Shown: positions 9,529 through 21,961, counted from the stretch's first letter. The stretch: DNA of 62,000 nucleotides from Adiantum capillus-veneris (GCA_014529385.2 CM043959.1:56338753-56400752); one strand, 5' to 3'. Notes: generated by a model from the sequence alone, not told the origin. Translations and numbers: made by a program.

Positions 9529-11380
9529 ACAATGTACTTTGAAGAGGTGTTTAATTTAACGACAAAACATTGAAAGAGGGGCCCATTATTACTTGGTGGG
9601 CCAAAGGTCCTTTTCTCAAATAAAGTCAGGGTATTGCGCCACTCTTGGCTCAATCATGACCATAGAATGAGGATCTTTTGAGGGTCTGCATAGAGATGAA
9701 AGTCAACATCAATAGTGAGGAGCCTAGATTTCATATGTTGTGTACTACAACATTTTGAAGATTGAGCCTATGCAAGGAACTCTAGAAATTGAGACAGCCA
9801 AGGGTACGAACTCAAAGTGGTGCCTTCGTGATTATATGAAGCATATATGGAGCCAAAAGCTATCCATGGTTCAACTACCATTCAATTGCCTCTACATGAA
9901 CATGCAAAAGTACTTTCCCCTCATTCCAAAGGTATGCACATAGCTGAAAGACAACATCAAGTGTCCTAATAAAGTCTCAATAGAGCTCATTATACAGACA
10001 ACCGGAAGTCAACATCGGATGTCTCAATCGGTAGAGGAAACATCAATTAAGATAGATTGATGGCATGCTAGAGGTACTAATTGAGGACTTTTGGCTATCG
10101 GCATCGGAGCCTTGATACTGCATATTTCTAGTTTGAACTTTCAGAGTTTATTTCACGATGTGAGAAAACATTGATCGCAGTGATCGTAATGAGCTCTCTC
10201 ACCATTTGGCTCTTGGGGGTGGGTTTGTTGCGATGGAATGCACGCCAAGCTTTGTGAGTACTTCATCTAAAGTTTACATACCAAAGAGAGCAACACTTTC
10301 AAAGGAACATATTTAAATCCATTTTAAAGAATCCAAATTGTCCTTCGGAAGATTGCATGCTAGAAATAGGGAGCAACATCTGGATGAGATTTCTATTTAA
10401 AATGTCATCTCTTGGAATGTGTTTGCTGCAGGATACACCCAACATGACTATATGAAGGAATCTTTGGATTCATTTCTCCTCTATCTCTATCATAATAACT
10501 TACTCGACCCAACCATGCCAACGTTTTGCATCAGCCTTGTTTCTCTTATGCATGTACTCCAACAGATTACTCAACCCAATCCTACTAGCATTTTGCATGA
10601 TTGCACTCTACAGATTGAGCCATTCTACTATAGTGATTGTGACTACACCATCTATGACGTAGAACATAAAGTTACATCCGCTTCTCTTTAAGTTCAATAT
10701 ATCTCCTATATCTTTTGTATTGGTATTAGCTCCTGTTTTGTGTGTGACAGAAATAACATATACTCACAACAGTGGACATTTTGACTACAAAAGCACGACT
10801 CCAGCTCGACAACATTGCAAGGTCTATTATCTGCAATAGTGGATGTTTCGATTGCACAAGCATGACTCCAACTTCACAACCCTACAAGGTCCGTTATCTG
10901 CATTAATTCCCCCTGCCTATGCGTTTGCTTGGTGCAACACATAAATGCTACGGGGCACGAATGGCTTTTGTTTCTTATTATTTTGGAGAGACCACAGTGC
11001 CAACTCTCCACCATACTTTTGTATGGCACTTCTCCATGATGTGCACTATATATTTAGCACTTTCACTCTATGATGCTTCATCGCAAGACAAAATGTTTAG
11101 CTATTCACATTGGTTTTATGTAGCTTGACCCAAATTTTGTCCTCCGGCTTGCACAATTGGACGACACCTATACACAATTCTTAGGTCGATAGTGCAATTT
11201 AATTTTTAAAACTTCGCTAATGCACTTTGTCAGTACTAGACTCTTGATGTCAATTTGTGTATGTCCTGTTACGGTTTACAGCAATGCCCACCAAGCAAGA
11301 CTAGTTATTAGGCATAGTAATATACATTTATATTCCTATTTATATTTTTTTATATTATATTTACATTGTATTATATATGA
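9529..11380. other. Gene-free stretch
   Basis: No recognised protein or RNA gene. The frame at 10419-10691 shows no known motif. A 67-bp tandem repeat lies at 10771-10904. Confidence 0.5.
10771..10904. repeat. Two-copy 67-bp tandem repeat
   Basis: Copies 10771-10837 and 10838-10904 share AGTGGA, TTTTGACTACAAAAGCA-like, AGCATGACTCCA-like and GGTCTATTATCTGCA-like segments with about 20 percent divergence. Nothing indicates function. Confidence 0.7.
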
Positions 11381-11381
11381 T

Positions 11382-11422
11382 ACACACACACATACACACA
11401 CACGCACGCACGCACACACACA
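11382..11422. repeat. (CA)n with CG interruptions
   Basis: CA dinucleotide run interrupted by CATACA and three GCACGCAC units. It directly precedes the larger microsatellite block. Confidence 0.9.
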
Positions 11423-11510
11423 TCTATAACAAAATTCAAGAGGGAAGAAAAGGAAAATGAGGTATTTTTTCTCCAAAAAATTACAGAAAGAGAGAGAGGA
11501 AGCATGCCGC

Positions 11511-11613
<103 letters not shown>

Positions 11614-11653
11614 CTCTCTCTCTCTCTCTCTCCAGAGAGAGAGAAGAAGAAGA

Positions 11654-11826
<173 letters not shown>

Positions 11827-12196
11827 AGGAGCGGGATCATATTGGGTGCAAAAACCATGGCAACATTGGACGTACTCATCTTATTTGTCCCTTCCTCTTC
11901 TACTACATCAACCATCAAATTCACCACCCAATCCAACGACGCACCGGCGTGGGTTTAAATTGAAGGCATCATCTTAACCAATGTGAGGTAGTTCACGAAG
12001 CCATGCCTAACAAAACAATATTGATTTCTTGTCAAAATGATATCGCGGTAGCTCTAGGTAGCTCAATTCCTGCAGATCATAGTGTCCTATAATTACATGT
12101 GCACATTAAGATACCTTAATGAGACTGCCAGACAATTCACATCGATCTTTAATGGAACATTGCCCTTGTTCAGTTGATCTCAAACATGTTCTTCTT

Positions 12197-12323
<127 letters not shown>

Positions 12324-12399
12324 CGAGCTCACCTGCCCACAACCCATGAAAAACTGCAAAAAAATTGACCTTGTTGATCAGCTGATCTCAAGCATGTTC

Positions 12400-12403
<4 letters not shown>

Positions 12404-12492
<89 letters not shown>
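12404..12492. repeat. (AG)n microsatellite, about 88 bp
   Basis: AG run with a single AAAG interruption near its end, followed by GAGCACTTACCTGCC. This parallels GAGCTCACCTGCC after the 12200 tract. Confidence 0.95.
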
Positions 12493-13086
12493 CACTTACC
12501 TGCCTGCAACACACTAAAAACTACAAAAAAGGCTTAATTCATTCTCTCATCTCCGTGCGCAATAATAGATTACCTACCAAATTTTGTGGAATTATTGTGA
12601 AAAAGGAAACAAAGAGCCAACCAAATTAGGCTCGCTTATATAGAGGGAGGTCGCTTAGGTGCCTCAAAGTGGCACAAAGGGGGAGGAACGCTCTGAGGCT
12701 CAAGGTGTTGGTATTGTCTTCCATTCGAGGGGTAGAGTTTGACGTTCTCGTGCAGGCCTCACTTCAAGTGTGGACATTCATAGATTTGTGGGCATGTCGC
12801 CGTTCAAGCAAGCATATGCATGATTCAAGGAGACTAGATGACATTCATGAGAAGGGTGGCCCAACACTTGGCACAGGAAAAAACCATTTTTGGTGTATTT
12901 ACATTTCAAGGCAACTTAAATAGACAACTAGCATAAATACCAAAAAAGAAAAAAAAAGGGGACATTTATAACTACTATGCCCAATCCTTGATCTTGAAAA
13001 TTAAGGTCCAATGAGATTATCATAGGCATTTTTTCGCTTCTTGTTTAAAAACTTGCATGACAAACAAGAATTTGGGAGCATTTCAA

Positions 13087-13087
<1 letters not shown>

Positions 13088-13135
<48 letters not shown>

Positions 13136-13166
13136 GGGCGTGGGGGGGGGGGGGGGGGGGGGGGGG
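13088..13166. repeat. (TG)n(AG)n and a 25-base G run
   Basis: Short TG run, (AG)n to about 13130, then a run of about 25 G at 13142-13166. The G run is a potential G-quadruplex, and its exact length may be unreliable in assembly. Confidence 0.85.
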
Positions 13167-13182
13167 AGAAGAAGAGGAAGAG

Positions 13183-13218
13183 AATTTTAACGTCGTAGGA
13201 AACTATCCCAAGAGACCT
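13183..13218. repeat. Dispersed 35-bp SINE-like motif, copy B
   Basis: Reads AATTTTAACGTCGTAGGAAA then CTATCCCAAGAGACCT. It lies between a GA/G-rich tract and the start of the Tat-type element remnant. Confidence 0.6.
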
Positions 13219-13251
13219 TAAAGATCCACCCGGCAACAACAACCGCAATCG

Positions 13252-13572
13252 TTGCCTGCAAATGGAGAAGGTAGGGCTATTAACATCATTACCCTTGAGC
13301 ATCAAGATGTGGATGTTTTGGCCAATAAGAGAGCTAGGCATGATAGGGAGAAAGAGACAGAAGAAGAGAGGCAAACAAGAGCAAGGAAAGGAAAGGCTAA
13401 GGTAGAAGACAAACCAGAAAGTAGCAAGAGGCGGCGAAGAAGGAAAATTGGTCCAAAGGACTACCTCCTTGGCCAAGGTGTCGAAGACTATGATATTGTC
13501 GAAGACATACGAAATCAAAAGGCAAATATATCTTTTGGTCAGTTGGTGGCTTTAAACGCTAAATTGAGGAGG
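13252..13572 (+). pseudogene. Gag/protease junction region of Tat-type element
   Basis: Basic segment (ARKGKAKVEDKPESSKRRRRRK) followed by a stretch containing YDIVEDIRNQKANISFGQL and ALNAKLRRQW. This is a conserved feature preceding the protease of Tat-like polyproteins. The frame then runs into sequence that no longer matches protease, which marks the internal deletion. Confidence 0.65.
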
Positions 13573-13574
13573 CA

Positions 13575-13960
13575 ATGGACCAAGTGTGTGAGTACCCGGC
13601 TTCCTTCCAAGAAGGAAAAGCATCAAAGCATGGTGTCATCTTTGAGGGTTGGTTACCCAGTGGATATGGTGCCTACAAAAGAATGCCTTTTCGGCTAGTT
13701 AATGCATATGCTACCTTCCAAGGATGGATGAATAGAGTGTTTGGTCCCTACTTGGGTAAGTTCATTTGAGTTTTCATGGATGACATTGGGTGTTATAGCT
13801 CAAGGGTCACACATTTGGAGAAGTTGAGGTTGAGTTTTGAAAGGCTTCAACAAGAGGGTACCCAAAGAAGTGTAAGTTTGCTCATGCCAGATTCCATTTG
13901 CTAGGACATGTGGTTTCCCAAAATGGAATAGAAGCTGACCCAGAGAAGATTAAGGCTTTA
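13575..13960 (+). pseudogene. Reverse transcriptase fragment (palm with DD)
   Basis: The C-terminal part of a Ty3-type RT: YKRMPFRLVNAYATFQGWMN, then VFGPYLGKFI, an in-frame TGA, and VFMDDIGCYS with the catalytic Asp pair at about 13777-13784. After this the frame shifts. The fingers and the first catalytic Asp are absent. Template copying would be impossible. Confidence 0.75.
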
Positions 13961-14113
13961 TTGCTTATGGATCCGCCCAGCAACACAAAGGATTTGACAT
14001 CATCTATGCATAAGCTCAGGTACTTGTCACGTTTTTTCTGAATGCTATGTCAGTATGTGTATCCTCTCCAGAAATTGAGTCAAAGAGTTTAAGGGTTTGA
14101 ATGGAATGAAGAT

Positions 14114-14431
14114 ATGCAACAAGCTTTTGATGGCATCAAGGAGGTATTGTGTGCTTTACCAACAGTGAGTCCTCCCGACTTGCAGTCGATTTTCTATGTA
14201 TCTATTAGTGTGGGGTCAGTAGATTTTGGGTCGGTTCTCTTACAAAAGCAAGGAAGGAACTTCAAGCCAGTTTATTTTGAGAGCAAGATGAAGAATGTAA
14301 GCGAGTTCTCCTACACAGAAATGGAACAGTGGGTATTCGCCTTGGTTCTTGCTTGTCGAAGGTTCAAAACCTATTTGTTGCCCCAAAAAAGTTCTATGTG
14401 CTCACCACATCGAATCTTTTGCCTGATGTAG
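14114..14431 (+). pseudogene. RNase H domain of Tat-type element
   Basis: Contains FYVSISVGSVDFGSVLLQKQ, YFESKMKNVSEFSYTEMEQW and CRRFKTYLL, the usual Ty3 RNase H landmarks. The first acidic residue of the usual Asp-Ala/Ser motif is replaced (SISVGS), a sign of inactivation. The domain continues in another frame at 14329-14535. Confidence 0.7.
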
Positions 14432-14589
14432 TACAACATTTGAAGCCTAGCAAGTGCATCTTAAAGTGGACTTTGGAGCTTCAAGAGTATGAGTTTACGT
14501 GGATCATTTTGTTAAAGCTCACTTGGCAGACATAGTGATACATAAGGGGGGGGAGCTTCCATCTTACCCAAGGGTTGACAAGGATGATC

Positions 14590-15000
14590 ATGAAGAGGAA
14601 GTAGATATTACAGATGCGTATACAATGATGTTTGATGGTGCATACAGGAAAGTTCTTCAAAAGGCAAGTGGTGGGGCAGTCATTAAGAACCCAAAAGGCG
14701 ATGTAATCTTTTCTAGAGCTTATGATCTTGACGAAGCTGAAAGTAACAATGAGGCTTTTCCTTGGGTTAAAGCAGTGTGTTGAGTTTGGATTGAAGAGGG
14801 TCATTGCAAAGGGGGATGCGTTGCTAGTCATGAATCAGCTGCTTGGTTTGTGAAATGTTAAGAAAGAAAATTTGAAGAAGTGGTTCTATGGCATCAAGAA
14901 TCTTTTGCATGAGTTTGAGAAGATACAGTTTAAGCATGTTCCTCGTGAGCAGAATAAAGAAGTTGATGAGTTGGCTAGGGACAAGTTGGATGCCTTGGTA
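14590..15000 (+). pseudogene. Second (archaeal-type) RNase H domain
   Basis: MMFDGAYRKVLQKASGGAVI, then GDVIFSRAYDLDEAESNNEA, then after a frameshift GDALLVMNQLLGL and HVPREQNKEVDELA. These carry the Asp, Glu, Asp and Asp positions expected for an aRNH fold. The frame changes at about 14755 and there is a stop at 14850. Confidence 0.75.
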
Positions 15001-15080
15001 GCTTCTTTAAAGGTCAAGGAAGCCTTGTATGCAGGAACGGAATCATTGCGAGATGTAGAAGTATTTCTTGGTAAAAGGAA

Positions 15081-16334
15081 ATGTCCAGAGGGCATGTCAA
15101 AGGTTCGGCGTCAGAGAATAGTTGCAAAAGCAAGAAACTACACATTGTAGGTGAGGATCTCATGCTTTATGGCAAGGATAGCATTTTGAGAAAAGTGTCG
15201 TACAAAGAAGAGATAGGCTTGATTTTGGAGCACTGCCATGAAGAAAAAGGCCATCAAGGCAAGGATCAGGTTGTCTTTCGTGTTTTGAGAGCAGGTTACT
15301 ATTGGCCCTCTATGATGAGAGATGCTTATTTTTTGTGCAATTCATGCCATGAATGCCAAGTGTTTGCAAATCGGAAGCTTTTGGTTGAGCCTCAAAAAGT
15401 TATAATGTCTTTTGATGAATTTGCAAAATGGGGAGTAGATGCTGTAGGTCCAATGCCGAGGACCAACAATGGCAAAAGGTATATCCTTGTGGCTGTGGAC
15501 TATTTGACAAAATGGGTGGAGGCAAGAGCAGTAAAAGATGTAACAGCAGGAAGAGTGGCCTCTTTTTTATATGAACTGGTATGTTGCAGGTTTGGAGCTC
15601 CTATGGTTATCATTTCTGATCGTGGACCAGGGTTTAGGGGAAAACTTGTTACTGCTCTCATGGAGAAATTGAAAATTCAGCATAGGCATTCTTCTCCTTA
15701 CTACCCACAATGCAATGGATTGGTTGAGAACTGCAATGGTCAAATTGTGAAGATGCTATGAAAGTATGCTAGAGAGCATCCTACATAGTGGGATTTGGAC
15801 TTGGAAAAGTGTTTGTGGGCTTATAGAACTGCGTATAGAGTGTCAACACAATTTACACCATATGAGCTTGTTTATGGAAAAGAAACTCTTATGCCCATAC
15901 AAGTGCAGTTGGATGCCTTGAAGTTGTTGTGCAAAATGCAAGGTGAGCATAATGACAAGCTGCAAGAAAGAATTCTTTCTCTAGAGTTGCTACGAATGAA
16001 TAGAGAGAAAGCCAGTGATTATTATCTTTAACAAGCAGAGACAAGGATGGAGAAAATGAATAAGAGGTTGCCAGAGAAAGAGATCAAAGAGGGAGATCTG
16101 GTGATGAAGTATGATTCTCGCTTGGATTTTACTTTTCAAAAGAAGTTGAGGGACAAATGGTTGGGTCCTTACAGAGTGAAGCATGTATTTCCTAATGGCA
16201 CCTATGAGTTGGAAAAATTGTTTGGTGAACGTTTGCGCTACAGAATAAATGGGTATCAATTGAAGAAATATTTTGTGAGAGATGTGGTTCCAGATGCAAA
16301 GAGTCTCTTGGTTGAACATAAATGCTCTGCCTAG
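15081..16334 (+). pseudogene. Integrase of Tat-type element
   Basis: Zinc-binding HHCC region (EHCHEEKGHQG and CNSCHECQ), then the catalytic core with VAVDYLTKW, SDRGPGF and CNGLVENCN supplying the D, D and E, then YELVYGKETLMP. After a short out-of-frame gap, 16047-16334 holds the SH3-like C-terminal domain (KLRDKWLGPYRV, NGTYEL). Stops at about 15759, 15786 and 16029 interrupt it. Confidence 0.8.
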
Positions 16335-17809
16335 AAGGTGGGCAATGATGATAGACAGCTTTTGGCGTGTACAAAGTAGCATTTATATGCATGGTCATAT
16401 GTACAAAAAGATGTAAATACATGCATTTGGGAGCTTTGCAACATGGTTTCAAGTTCGAAAAAAAATGCAACGTGTACACATTGTGAATAGTAAGGTTCGC
16501 GCACTAGCAGTCGGACACATGTACATACCCGTATAGGGTGGATATGGTTTTAGGTGGCTGATTTTGGTTCTAGAGAATGTGTTTGAGCTTTCTAGAATGT
16601 AAATAATGCAAGTGACAAGTATGAGTACTCTCATCCCGCTCGAGAAGTTTGGGACATGCAGTAACTATCTATTTACGGTGCTTGATCTGCGATGATGCGT
16701 GCATCGCCCTAGAAGTGTTCAAAAATGGAATGTGGGGATGTGGAAAATTGGATATCTAGGATCGAGCGTACAAAATTTGGTGAATTTTGGAGTCCGTTTG
16801 GGGTTTTTTTCGTGAAAATTGCCTGCCGTGGGTCAAAACTGACCAAAACTGGGCCAAAAATGGTCAAAAAAAGGTGTGAAATGGCTTCAATTTGCCACAT
16901 CACTCACGATGGCATGAGTGTTCCAGCTGAGGGAGGACTTTTGAAGAGCAATATCAATACTTTCACCTCTGTGTGTTGGGGGGGAAGCAGGGTTCCTACA
17001 GGTGGTTTAGTGCAGTCCCGTCGCGTTCTGAGGTTTCCATGGATGTGTGTGTGCAACGAATTGAGGGAAGAAGGTGCGGCTTTCTGCAAGACTATGTGAC
17101 CCTGTATCGGTGCCATTAGGGTTGGCGCTGCTCCAAAGAGTCCAACAGAGTGGAGTTTGGTAAAGCTTTTGCAATGGTTTGAAAGTGGCCTTTTTGTGGC
17201 TGGAGTTTTTGGGTTTTTGATGGTTTTTTTTGTATATTTTTGTCACCATCAAGCGTGATTTCAAGTGTTGATCACCTCGACTCACCTTGTAGTGTCTGCG
17301 GGCAGGCAAGGGCTTGTAGGTTGAGGCGTTTAGAGTTTGAATTGAGCTTGTGGATAAAGTTTTCAGGGAGATTTCGAGTGGTGGTGTGTGGGTTGGAATT
17401 CAAGTAAATTTCTTGTGTGGTGTTGAGTTGTCTGGGTGTGTGAGTGTGCGCACGACATCTTTTGCTCCATCATCGTCTTATTCTATGCATCCAGTGAAGC
17501 TCTCACACTATTTTGTGTGATGCCTCTAAACCCTAGCCGGGTTATTGTACCCTAGATTGACAATCTTTTTGTTCTTGCGTTGTGTATTTTTCCTTTGCTA
17601 TGAGACCCCCAATAGTTCAAACAAATCGCTTTTGAGTTAAGCTCTCAAGATCTTCAAAAAATCTCTGTAAATTGTTGAGCAGAAATTGGTTTCTCTTAAG
17701 CATGTACTCTCGTGAAACTGTCACTTTGATTAAAAATGAGAATAGACCTTCCTCTATTTTGTGGAATTTCATCATATGTTGCATGTCTCAAAGTAACTTT
17801 AAAAAAAAA
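16335..17809. other. Gene-free stretch downstream of Tat-type element
   Basis: No LTR or gene recognised. The frame at 16725-17099 has no known motif. The region may include the element's untranslated 3' part or an LTR without a recognisable partner. Confidence 0.4.
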
Positions 17810-18005
17810 AAGAAGCAAAACTCACAATTGTGAGTGGATTATATTGAGCAACCCAAAAAATTACAAGGTTTTGTCATGCTCATGTTAAGCCATGACAACA
17901 TCCAAGGATCATAATAACAACGGCTATCAGGGTAGCCACCCTACCACCCCGCCTCCACATCCTTGATACACAAGGTCCATACTCTTGTACTTCAATGTAA
18001 CTTCA
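17810..18005 (-). mobile_element. LINE 3'-end fragment (family with CTCACAATTGTGAG)
   Basis: On the plus strand it begins GCAAAACTCACAATTGTGAG and continues through TTGAGCAACCCAAAAAATTA, TCATGCTCATG and TACACAAGGTCC. The same order recurs at 21172-21335, where it joins a LINE-type zinc-finger region on the minus strand. So this is the reverse-oriented 3' end of the same L1-like family, 5'-truncated. A 14-bp palindrome marks the tail. Confidence 0.65.
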
Positions 18006-18124
18006 ATGTACTTCTAGAGTTTTGGAACCTATCCTATTCATTGTAGTGAACCGCTAAACAAAATAGAAGCATAATTTTCAGTTTTTGTTTTTGCCATACT
18101 CACAATCTTAACTTGAGAGAATTA

Positions 18125-18246
18125 TCTATACTATTGTAAAAGGGGGAGAGATTCTGACCTCCCCCCCCCCCCCCCCCCCGACACGTGGTACTTGCTTGTT
18201 GATTCGGCTGGTGTAACTTGCACCTCAGGTTTCCCATTGATCGCAC

Positions 18247-18295
<49 letters not shown>

Positions 18296-18319
18296 GTCGA
18301 AGGCCGCCAGCCACACTAG
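18125..18319 (+). mobile_element. Short non-autonomous Helitron (195 bp)
   Basis: 5' end TCTATACTATTGTAAAAGG preceded by A. The 3' end is a hairpin (GGCGG, loop, CCGCC), then AGCCACA and CTAG followed by T at 18320. Both termini match those of the TOM7-bearing element on the minus strand at 716-1946. Inside are a 19-base C run (18161-18179), CACGTGG, and (GA)n at 18250-18290 directly before the hairpin. There is no coding capacity. Confidence 0.8.
18161..18179. repeat. C run inside Helitron
   Basis: Nineteen C. A similar C/G run occupies the equivalent place in the minus-strand Helitron at 1946-716 (plus-strand G run at about 1906-1918), supporting relatedness. Confidence 0.85.
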
Positions 18320-18769
18320 TATTACTCGAAAAGAATACAATTTCTCTCAAGCACTACATGTGCCTTGAGGAGGCTAGGGTTCCAACAGATGCTTGTACAC
18401 AAACAAAGAGGATACCAATCTAGAGGTGATAAGCCTACCCTCTTCAGTGTTCTAACAGACGGATCGCACCTTGGAGGAGTGGGGCGAGTAGGGGTAGTGT
18501 ATTCTCTACATATGGTAAGTCCACAGTGGCAGGCATGGATCTCGAACGTGGATGCTAGCCCTACTAACACTTTGAAAAGGAGGGAGAATAAGCTAATACT
18601 CAGGACGATATCAAAACTGAGTAATTTTCGATGCATAGGCCAATGAGGTTTGAATGTATAGCTTCACTTTTAAGCGAACGCTGCGAGTCATTTGTGTTGC
18701 AATGCTTCAAGATCAACAAAGAGATTGTTATGCTCGTTATATTATACCCCTCTACCCCCTTTGTGTAAT

Positions 18770-19005
18770 AATATTGCTTCATTATGGAGTGATCACCAAG
18801 TTTCTCAAACACCTCATCGTTTATGTGCCGACGTGCAGCCTTTACATATGATGGATTTGGCAGCAATGATCCTCTCTGTAACTTATTTTGAGACTTTTTA
18901 GCTAATGCTTTGAAGAATTTCCTGTAGCCCATCTGTGAGATGCCACTCTCATCAAGTATTGCTTGCACTTCCATTGGTTTTAGTTGGTTCTCCTAATGAA
19001 GGAGG
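18770..19005 (-). CDS. Possible exon of unrecognised protein
   Basis: On the minus strand a frame follows a pyrimidine-rich stretch and an AG (CTCCTTCATTAG) that would serve as a splice acceptor at about 19006. It reads ENQLKPMEVQAILDESGISQ, then MGYRKFFKALAKKSQNK, LLPNPSYVKAARRHIND and EVFEKLGDHS. Composition is protein-like (balanced, helical, basic) and unlike the simple-repeat frames around. GT dinucleotides at about 18755 could be donors. No domain was recognised. It may be a real exon, a captured gene piece, or chance. Confidence 0.3.
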
Positions 19006-20844
19006 TAAGGAGCCTCCCTTTCAATTTTTGAATTTTTTTTTGAGTTATCATCTCTTCAACTCCTTGTTTTGGAACTACACAGCTGTATTGTACTCCGACG
19101 GCATTAGAGGATACTACGTTCGAGTTTGGATGTAGGTAATATCTACAATGATGGCACCATCATGATCAAAATATAAGGTGGGTTCAAATATGAGCTTGCA
19201 AGGAATATCATTTGGATTCATAAACAGATGGGTGAAGATGATGTGTGCTCATATTTCTTTGGGTAAGTGTTGAAGATAAAGGGGTTAAGGATTGCAAGTT
19301 CAAATTGGTATTTTCATTAGAAAAAGAAGTGTTCTTCATGCCTAGAGTTGATAGAGAGACAGGCACCGATGAAATATCTCAAGTTTTTGTAGGGAAGACT
19401 TGTAAGTTCGCGTTTGAAATAATTAGTTCCATGTTTAGAGTTGATAGCTTGAGACTGACGACTAAGATTCAAGTTTTTGGAGGGAACGCTTGTAAGTTGG
19501 CATTTCAAATCATTAGTCATATGGTGAGTTGGATTCATAACAAGAGAATAAAGGATATGAAAAGAGAGGCGGCGGCTACCTAACAAAGAATATGTCATTT
19601 TGGCTTTTGGTTGGCTAAAAAATGCAACACCTAAAATGTACTTTTGACATTTTCACTTTTTCTCTCTAAGCTGACGGGGAACTTCTTACAGGGCCCAAAA
19701 GTGAGTCCAAAGTTCTCCTAATGCTAGGGTAAACTTTCTTGATCACTATGAAAAGTTATCCCTAGAAAAGGAAGTTACTGATATGGTGTACTCTTGTTAG
19801 TTGGAGTTCGTGGCGGTTAGTGGAGAATAAGTTGTTGGTTAGCAACACTTGTATCTCACTGTGAGCGAGTAGTATCCCTGGCGATTAGCAATAGGGAAAG
19901 TTTTGATTGCCAGCTTCACGGTTAGCGAATATGAAAACCTTTGCCGAGGCTCTGTTGATTAGGCAGAGAAAGTCCGCGGGTAGCCGCAAACTCATAAGAA
20001 AAATGGATAGTTCTTTTTGTTAAAATATAGGACTGTCTTTGTTAGACTCTGTTTGTGAAATAATTGTTTGGGTGATGTATGAAGTACTGTATGAAAGAAC
20101 CTATGCCTGGAATTAATGAAGAAACCGTGATTGCACATATAAAACAATGGGGTAGTAATTTAAGAAAACAAGAGAAATGGGTGAGTGAGGTGTATGATTC
20201 TTACATTCACAACGGTGATGGACAGAAGACTTCTCTCTTCTATTGCTCATATCCTTGCTTCATTGGATTGGAGTAGGGTGTCGTCAATGGAATTAGAGAA
20301 TAAAGGAAGGCCAACTATCAAGTCGCCCCAATCACCTGGTTGGGGACCTTACACGTGAATCGTCGTCCCCCGCATGTCTTTCCGTCCTCGCTCACGGGCC
20401 ACTTGCCAGACACCTACCGCCCTTGCTCGTGTAAACCCACTACCACCCTTGCATGGCTCGTTTTTGTTTTACTTTCTTCTTTAATCAAAGGGCGGTCTTG
20501 TGAGATTCCCCTAATGAAGTCCATTTTCAACGTCGTGTCCACCTAGTGGCTACTCTTAAAATAAAATCAAAGGTAACGAGATCTTTGTCTCTCCCCTTGT
20601 CTTGAACAATGATCTTAGTATCCTACCCTACCCTATGCTATGTGCCCTCAACCCTCTACATCACTCACCTTCTTTGTCTCCTCTCGGCCCATCTCCTCCC
20701 TACCATGTGTGCAATCATGCATGCGCTAATGTGGCTTCCCCTTTCCTGCACAATCGCTCCCTGCAAGCATGAAGGAGGGCCCATGCGAATGCGCTATGAA
20801 GAGGAGGATGAGTCGACAGTAGTGAAAGAAGAACCCTCATAAGT

Positions 20845-20881
<37 letters not shown>

Positions 20882-21164
20882 AAAGCTTAATACACCCCGT
20901 TTTACTTATGCAAAGTACAATTCCAATAACGAATGTTACCTTTTATTAGTGGAATCTCTCTTGAAAAAACAAATTTTCATAGACCTCAAAAGATACTAGT
21001 GGAAGCTTACAAAGAGTAAAAGTAACAATGTCCAAGAAAGGCTCTAAGCACAATTCAAAGAGAGAGGTGCATAGGGTTGAGATTTTGGACGGTCACCCTT
21101 GCCCTTTAAACCTGTATGATTTTTATTTTTATTTTTTATTTTAGTGTTATGCCTTTTCTTTTAT
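19006..21164. other. Mostly gene-free stretch
   Basis: No gene recognised. 19380-19545 holds two diverged copies of a block of about 90 bp (sharing AAGTTTTTG, GGGAA, CTTGTAAGTT), read in one frame as QVFVGKTCKFAFEIIS and QVFGGNACKLAFQIIS. A weaker third copy may lie upstream (KYELARNIIWIH). (GA)n lies at 20846-20877. Confidence 0.5.
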
Positions 21165-21961
21165 ATACAGCAGAACTCACAATTGTGAGTGAATTATATT
21201 GAACAACCCAAAAAATTACAAGGTCTTGTCATGCTCTTGTTGAGCCATGACATCATCCAGGAACTATAATTACATCGGCTATCAAGGCAGCCACCCCCAC
21301 CAACCCGCCCCCTCCTCTTCGATACACAAGGTCCATAAACTTGTCCTTATGAGATCTTTTATTTACCGATGGCCAAGACTTTCCCCCGTCCTAGGCATTC
21401 CATTTGCTGACAACAAGACACACGTAGTCCTAGACCAATCCTTCGAGTGTTGCTTGCGCCGAGCGTCCATATTAGCACTTTGCTTTCTTGAGTGATTTTT
21501 GTGAAGCACAGCGGTTCCTTGTCTACCATACATTATGTAAGAAGAAGTATCTGACGATTTGAGTGCTGACGAGGGGGGCAGGACTTCCTGAATTCTTACC
21601 TCCAAGGAATAGGCCAATCTTGAAGAAACTAATTTTCCATGTTCTTTGGACCCACTTGCATATTTCCCTACGAGGCTTTCACTAGCCATCCTGCACCCCA
21701 AGCATCGATCTGACCCAATCCCTCTCTCCTAAATCTTCACCCCCGTCGGTAGAGCATCCCAAATTACCTTCCATAGAAAAACCTTCATGTGCTGCGGAAC
21801 CTTGGGCTTCCATATGTTCTCCATTACTTGCTCCCACCTTTCCTCCGGCCATTGCTTTTTCCATAGCTTGTTAAGGGGGCTAGACCAATTCTTCTTATGC
21901 ATCATTGTCTGATAAATGCTTTTAGGATGGGGTTTCCATAAGAGACTGCTCATATTTTTAA
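21165..21961 (-). mobile_element. 5'-truncated LINE, zinc-finger RT region and 3' tail
   Basis: On the minus strand, 21953-21740 encodes a piece of the RT-associated zinc-binding (zf-RVT) domain common in plant LINEs: WKPHPKSIYQTMMHKKN, RWEQVMENIWKPKVPQHMKV and FLWKVIWDALPTGVKI. After a frame change it decays. The left edge on the plus strand is the 3' tail with CTCACAATTGTGAG. There is no RT palm or endonuclease. It is inactive. Confidence 0.7.

Larger units (their letters stand above)
13230..16334 (+). mobile_element. Decayed Tat-type Ty3/gypsy retrotransposon
   Basis: A pol region in order: gag/protease junction, partial RT, RNase H, a second archaeal-type RNase H (aRNH), and integrase. 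The extra aRNH between RNase H and integrase is the known hallmark of the plant Tat lineage (Ogre, Retand and relatives). Many stops and frame changes break it, and protease plus the N-terminal half of RT are missing between about 13570 and 13640. LTRs were not identified on either side. It is inactive. Confidence 0.85.

Noticed and set aside
9616-9943. Short frames around 9740-9943
   Set aside because: No similarity or initiation context; surrounded by non-coding DNA.
10419-10691. 90-aa plus-strand frame
   Set aside because: No motif, no supporting context; chance frame.
16725-17099. 124-aa plus-strand frame
   Set aside because: No similarity or domain signs; ordinary chance frame near a decayed element.
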